This document shows positions 7,508-8,738 of a stretch of 8,738 nt of DNA, one piece after another (within the stretch, counting starts at the first letter, position 1; each line of letters begins with the position of its first letter). The DNA comes from Flavobacteriaceae bacterium TMED121 (GTDB lineage: Bacteria; Bacteroidota; Bacteroidia; Flavobacteriales; Flavobacteriaceae). The position numbers were made by a program, and so were the translations under genes. Location of the stretch: assembly GCA_002171295.2 (NCBI GenBank), contig NHFW02000004.1, positions 27,295 through 36,032 of the forward strand, in the 5' to 3' direction. The notes under the pieces are model-generated. The model searched no databases. It was not told where the DNA came from and saw only the letters and a program-made list of their open reading frames with translations.

Positions 7508-7593
7508 TTTATCGAAATCAAATCTACAAATCAAATATTTCAATAATTATAAATATCCTTTGTAAAATCTTATATTATTTTTGGACTTTATAA
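7508..7593. promoter_or_regulatory. divergent intergenic spacer with candidate promoters
   Basis: This 86-bp, very AT-rich spacer separates two divergent genes and must hold at least the rhodanese promoter. On the minus strand there is an exact TATAAT (plus positions 7546-7551), about 38 nt before the rhodanese ATG, but no good -35 at 16-18 bp. On the plus strand TATAAA (7548-7553) and TATATT (7571-7576) are possible -10 boxes for the SRPBCC gene, again with poor -35 matches. A weak GGA at 7583-7585 lies 8 nt before the ATG at 7594. In DNA this AT-rich such boxes arise easily by chance, so the placements are tentative. I saw no operator palindrome. Confidence 0.35.
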
Positions 7594-8738
7594 ATGATAT
7601 TAATTACAGCAATGATAGCGTTTTTATTGGTAACAATCTTTTTTGTTGTCGATGTAAGCAAAGACCAAGAGGTTAAAAGTGATGCCTCATCATATATATA
7701 CCCTTTTTCTGCCAAAACTATAGTCAAACATAATTTTATGACCAAACCTGAGACTGTTTGGAAAGCTATAACAAATTTATCTGAATACAATTTTTGGTTC
7801 CCAGGTATTTTAAGGCTATTGCCTGCAATTCAAAACTCTTCAAGATATGTTCAAAAATATTCCTTTGACAAGTTCCACTTTGCACCTGGTTCAGAAATAT
7901 TAGTAAGGCCTATATCAATACTTCCAACATTAAAGGGGAAGATCTTATCTATAGATAACAATAAAAGCTTCAAAATGGAAATGCAAATGAGCCCACTGCA
8001 TAAAGAAATGGTTTTTTTTGACCTTAAAAACACTCCTGATGGAACAGCTGTCACATGTCAAAGATCAAGTAGTGGATTATTTTCGTGGCTTAGCGTCATT
8101 GGTTTTGAAAGTAAAAAATCTAAAATTTTGTCAAATCTTGCAAACTTATTACCAATAGAAATTATTGAAAGTGCAAAAGAAAAGTCAAAGAAAGATGTAG
8201 CCTCTCAGCAATCTAGTGGTACAGTTAGCGTAGCTGGGGTACCTAATTTTGCAGATAAAAAAGATATGGTAGCATACATTGTTAATAAGGTCTTAGATGG
8301 TGATGCTAGCTTGCTTTCCTCTTTGAATGATAAAGTAATAAGTGGAAAATCAAAAGCCTTTCTAATCAAGATCAACAAGGGATCAATGGATAGACCTGCT
8401 ATGCCCGATGTTGGATCTGCAACAGCAGCTCCTGCAGTAGCGTCAGCTAATGCATCAGGTGAGCCAACTTTTGCTAGTAAAGATGATCATATTGCATTTT
8501 TAGTAAACAAGGTGCTTGATGGTGATACTGCAATTCTGGATGCAACGCCTGATAAGATTATCAAAGCCAAAGCAAAATCAATGATCATGAAGATCAACAA
8601 GGGATCAATGGATAGACCTGCTATGCCTGAAAGTGGAACTACCGTAGCATCAGCTACTGCTCCTGCAGAATCATCAAAATCTGAAAGTGACGAAGAGCTT
8701 ATTACAAGATTGATAGCAGATGGTGTTGAAGGAAAGAT
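7594..8738 (+). CDS. membrane-anchored SRPBCC (START/polyketide-cyclase-like) protein with tandem-repeat tail, 3'-truncated by window edge
   Basis: The reading frame is open from ATG 7594 to the window end (381 complete codons), and a TAA directly before the ATG fixes the 5' limit. Met7 at 7612 is an alternative start. Residues 2-20 are a hydrophobic anchor (ILITAMIAFLLVTIFFVV), possibly an uncleaved signal-anchor. Residues of about 40-175 look like an SRPBCC domain: KPETVWKAITNLSEYNFWFPGI is the typical opening of such domains, followed by alternating strands and a closing helix. These folds bind hydrophobic ligands in a cavity; no ligand can be inferred. From about residue 196 the sequence becomes charged and Ser/Ala-rich, and from residue 219 it is built of 74-residue repeats, each with a helical, Lys/Asp-rich core (VNKVLDGD, then INKGSMDRPAMP) and an Ala/Ser/Pro linker. 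Two units are complete and a third begins near residue 364 (DEELITRLIADGVEGK). No cysteines or enzymatic motifs are visible in the repeats. I do not recognise the whole protein. Confidence 0.8.
   Translation, partial: MILITAMIAFLLVTIFFVVDVSKDQEVKSDASSYIYPFSAKTIVKHNFMTKPETVWKAITNLSEYNFWFPGILRLLPAIQNSSRYVQKYSFDKFHFAPGSEILVRPISILPTLKGKILSIDNNKSFKMEMQMSPLHKEMVFFDLKNTPDGTAVTCQRSSSGLFSWLSVIGFESKKSKILSNLANLLPIEIIESAKEKSKKDVASQQSSGTVSVAGVPNFADKKDMVAYIVNKVLDGDASLLSSLNDKVISGKSKAFLIKINKGSMDRPAMPDVGSATAAPAVASANASGEPTFASKDDHIAFLVNKVLDGDTAILDATPDKIIKAKAKSMIMKINKGSMDRPAMPESGTTVASATAPAESSKSESDEELITRLIADGVEGK
8248..8469 (+). repeat. 74-residue protein repeat, unit 1
   Basis: This is the first full unit, residues 219-292 of the membrane-anchored protein. 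It runs from FADKKDMVAYIVNKVLDGD through a second amphipathic segment to INKGSMDRPAMP, then a linker rich in Ala, Ser and Pro. Unit 2 follows exactly 222 bp later in the same phase, so the tail is a true in-frame tandem duplication. Confidence 0.85.
8368..8405 (+). repeat. 38-bp exact direct repeat, copy 1 (copy 2 at 8590-8627)
   Basis: These 38 bases are identical to 8590-8627, 222 bp downstream, and encode the KINKGSMDRPAMP segment of each protein repeat. The DNA on both sides has diverged, including at synonymous sites within the equally conserved VNKVLDGD segment. Confidence 0.9.
8470..8688 (+). repeat. 74-residue protein repeat, unit 2
   Basis: The second unit, from residue 293, begins FASKDDHIAFLVNKVLDGD. 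It aligns with unit 1 at VNKVLDGD and INKGSMDRPAMP without gaps in the core. The linker after it is a few residues shorter or differently placed. A third unit starts around 8686 with SDEELITRLIADGVEGK and is cut by the window edge. The third copy diverges more in sequence than units 1 and 2 do from each other. Confidence 0.8.
8590..8627 (+). repeat. 38-bp exact direct repeat, copy 2
   Basis: This is the second copy of the 38-bp identical segment, in the same reading phase as copy 1 and encoding the same conserved end of the repeat core. Confidence 0.9.

Noticed and set aside
7508..7543. Longer rhodanese form starting at TTG 7543
   Set aside because: The extra 12 residues look unconserved, TTG is a poor start with no ribosome site, and the best -10 box would place transcription initiation downstream of it.
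8368..8627. CRISPR-like or mobile-element origin of the 38-bp direct repeat
   Set aside because: There are only two copies, the 222-bp period is in frame within a protein-coding repeat, and there are no regular spacers, inverted ends or transposase.
8248..8738. Cytochrome c-like reading of the repeat motif ending in PAMP
   Set aside because: The short MP-containing motif recalls small cytochromes c, but no CxxCH haem site and no cysteine at all occurs in the repeats.

Overview
This window is an AT-rich, tightly packed bacterial segment. By eye roughly a third of the bases are G or C, and the proteins are rich in Lys, Asn and Ile. Positions 1-7196 carry one co-directional run of seven de novo purine genes: purC (5' end cut off), purE, purB, purF, purD, purN and purH. 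Every junction overlaps by 1-8 nt or leaves a 6-nt gap, so the run reads as a single translationally coupled operon. After it come a small rhodanese gene on the minus strand (7193-7507), an 86-bp divergent spacer (7508-7593), and a plus-strand gene that runs off the right edge (7594-8738). That last gene encodes a membrane-anchored SRPBCC-like protein with a tandem-repeat tail.

The organism is probably an AT-rich gammaproteobacterium, perhaps marine or host-associated. PurB, PurF and PurH resemble the E. coli proteins along their length, and the rhodanese ends in a DPSV-x-(R/K)-Y tail that I associate with proteobacterial homologues. This is recall-based inference. Other genes in the operon are not E. 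coli-like. PurC is the longer yeast Ade1-like form, PurE is class II (the CO2-using AIR carboxylase type) with a short C-terminus, PurD has archaeal-looking motifs, and PurN belongs to a GSTRGTD subgroup. The pathway therefore looks like a mosaic.

The operon products work together as follows. PurF makes phosphoribosylamine, PurD makes GAR and PurN formylates it to FGAR. PurL and PurM, not in this window, would give AIR. PurE then makes CAIR, PurC makes SAICAR, PurB releases AICAR (and later AMP from adenylosuccinate), and PurH finishes IMP. No purK is present, which fits a class II PurE. The true 5' end of the operon, and possibly purL and purM, lie outside the window.

The least conventional item is the right-edge gene. 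It has an N-terminal membrane anchor, a START/polyketide-cyclase-like domain, then a charged, Ala/Ser-rich tail built from 74-residue repeats, two complete and a third beginning. I do not recognise this architecture. I saw no tRNA, rRNA, CRISPR, insertion sequence or phage gene, and no stretch over 300 bases lacks a gene.
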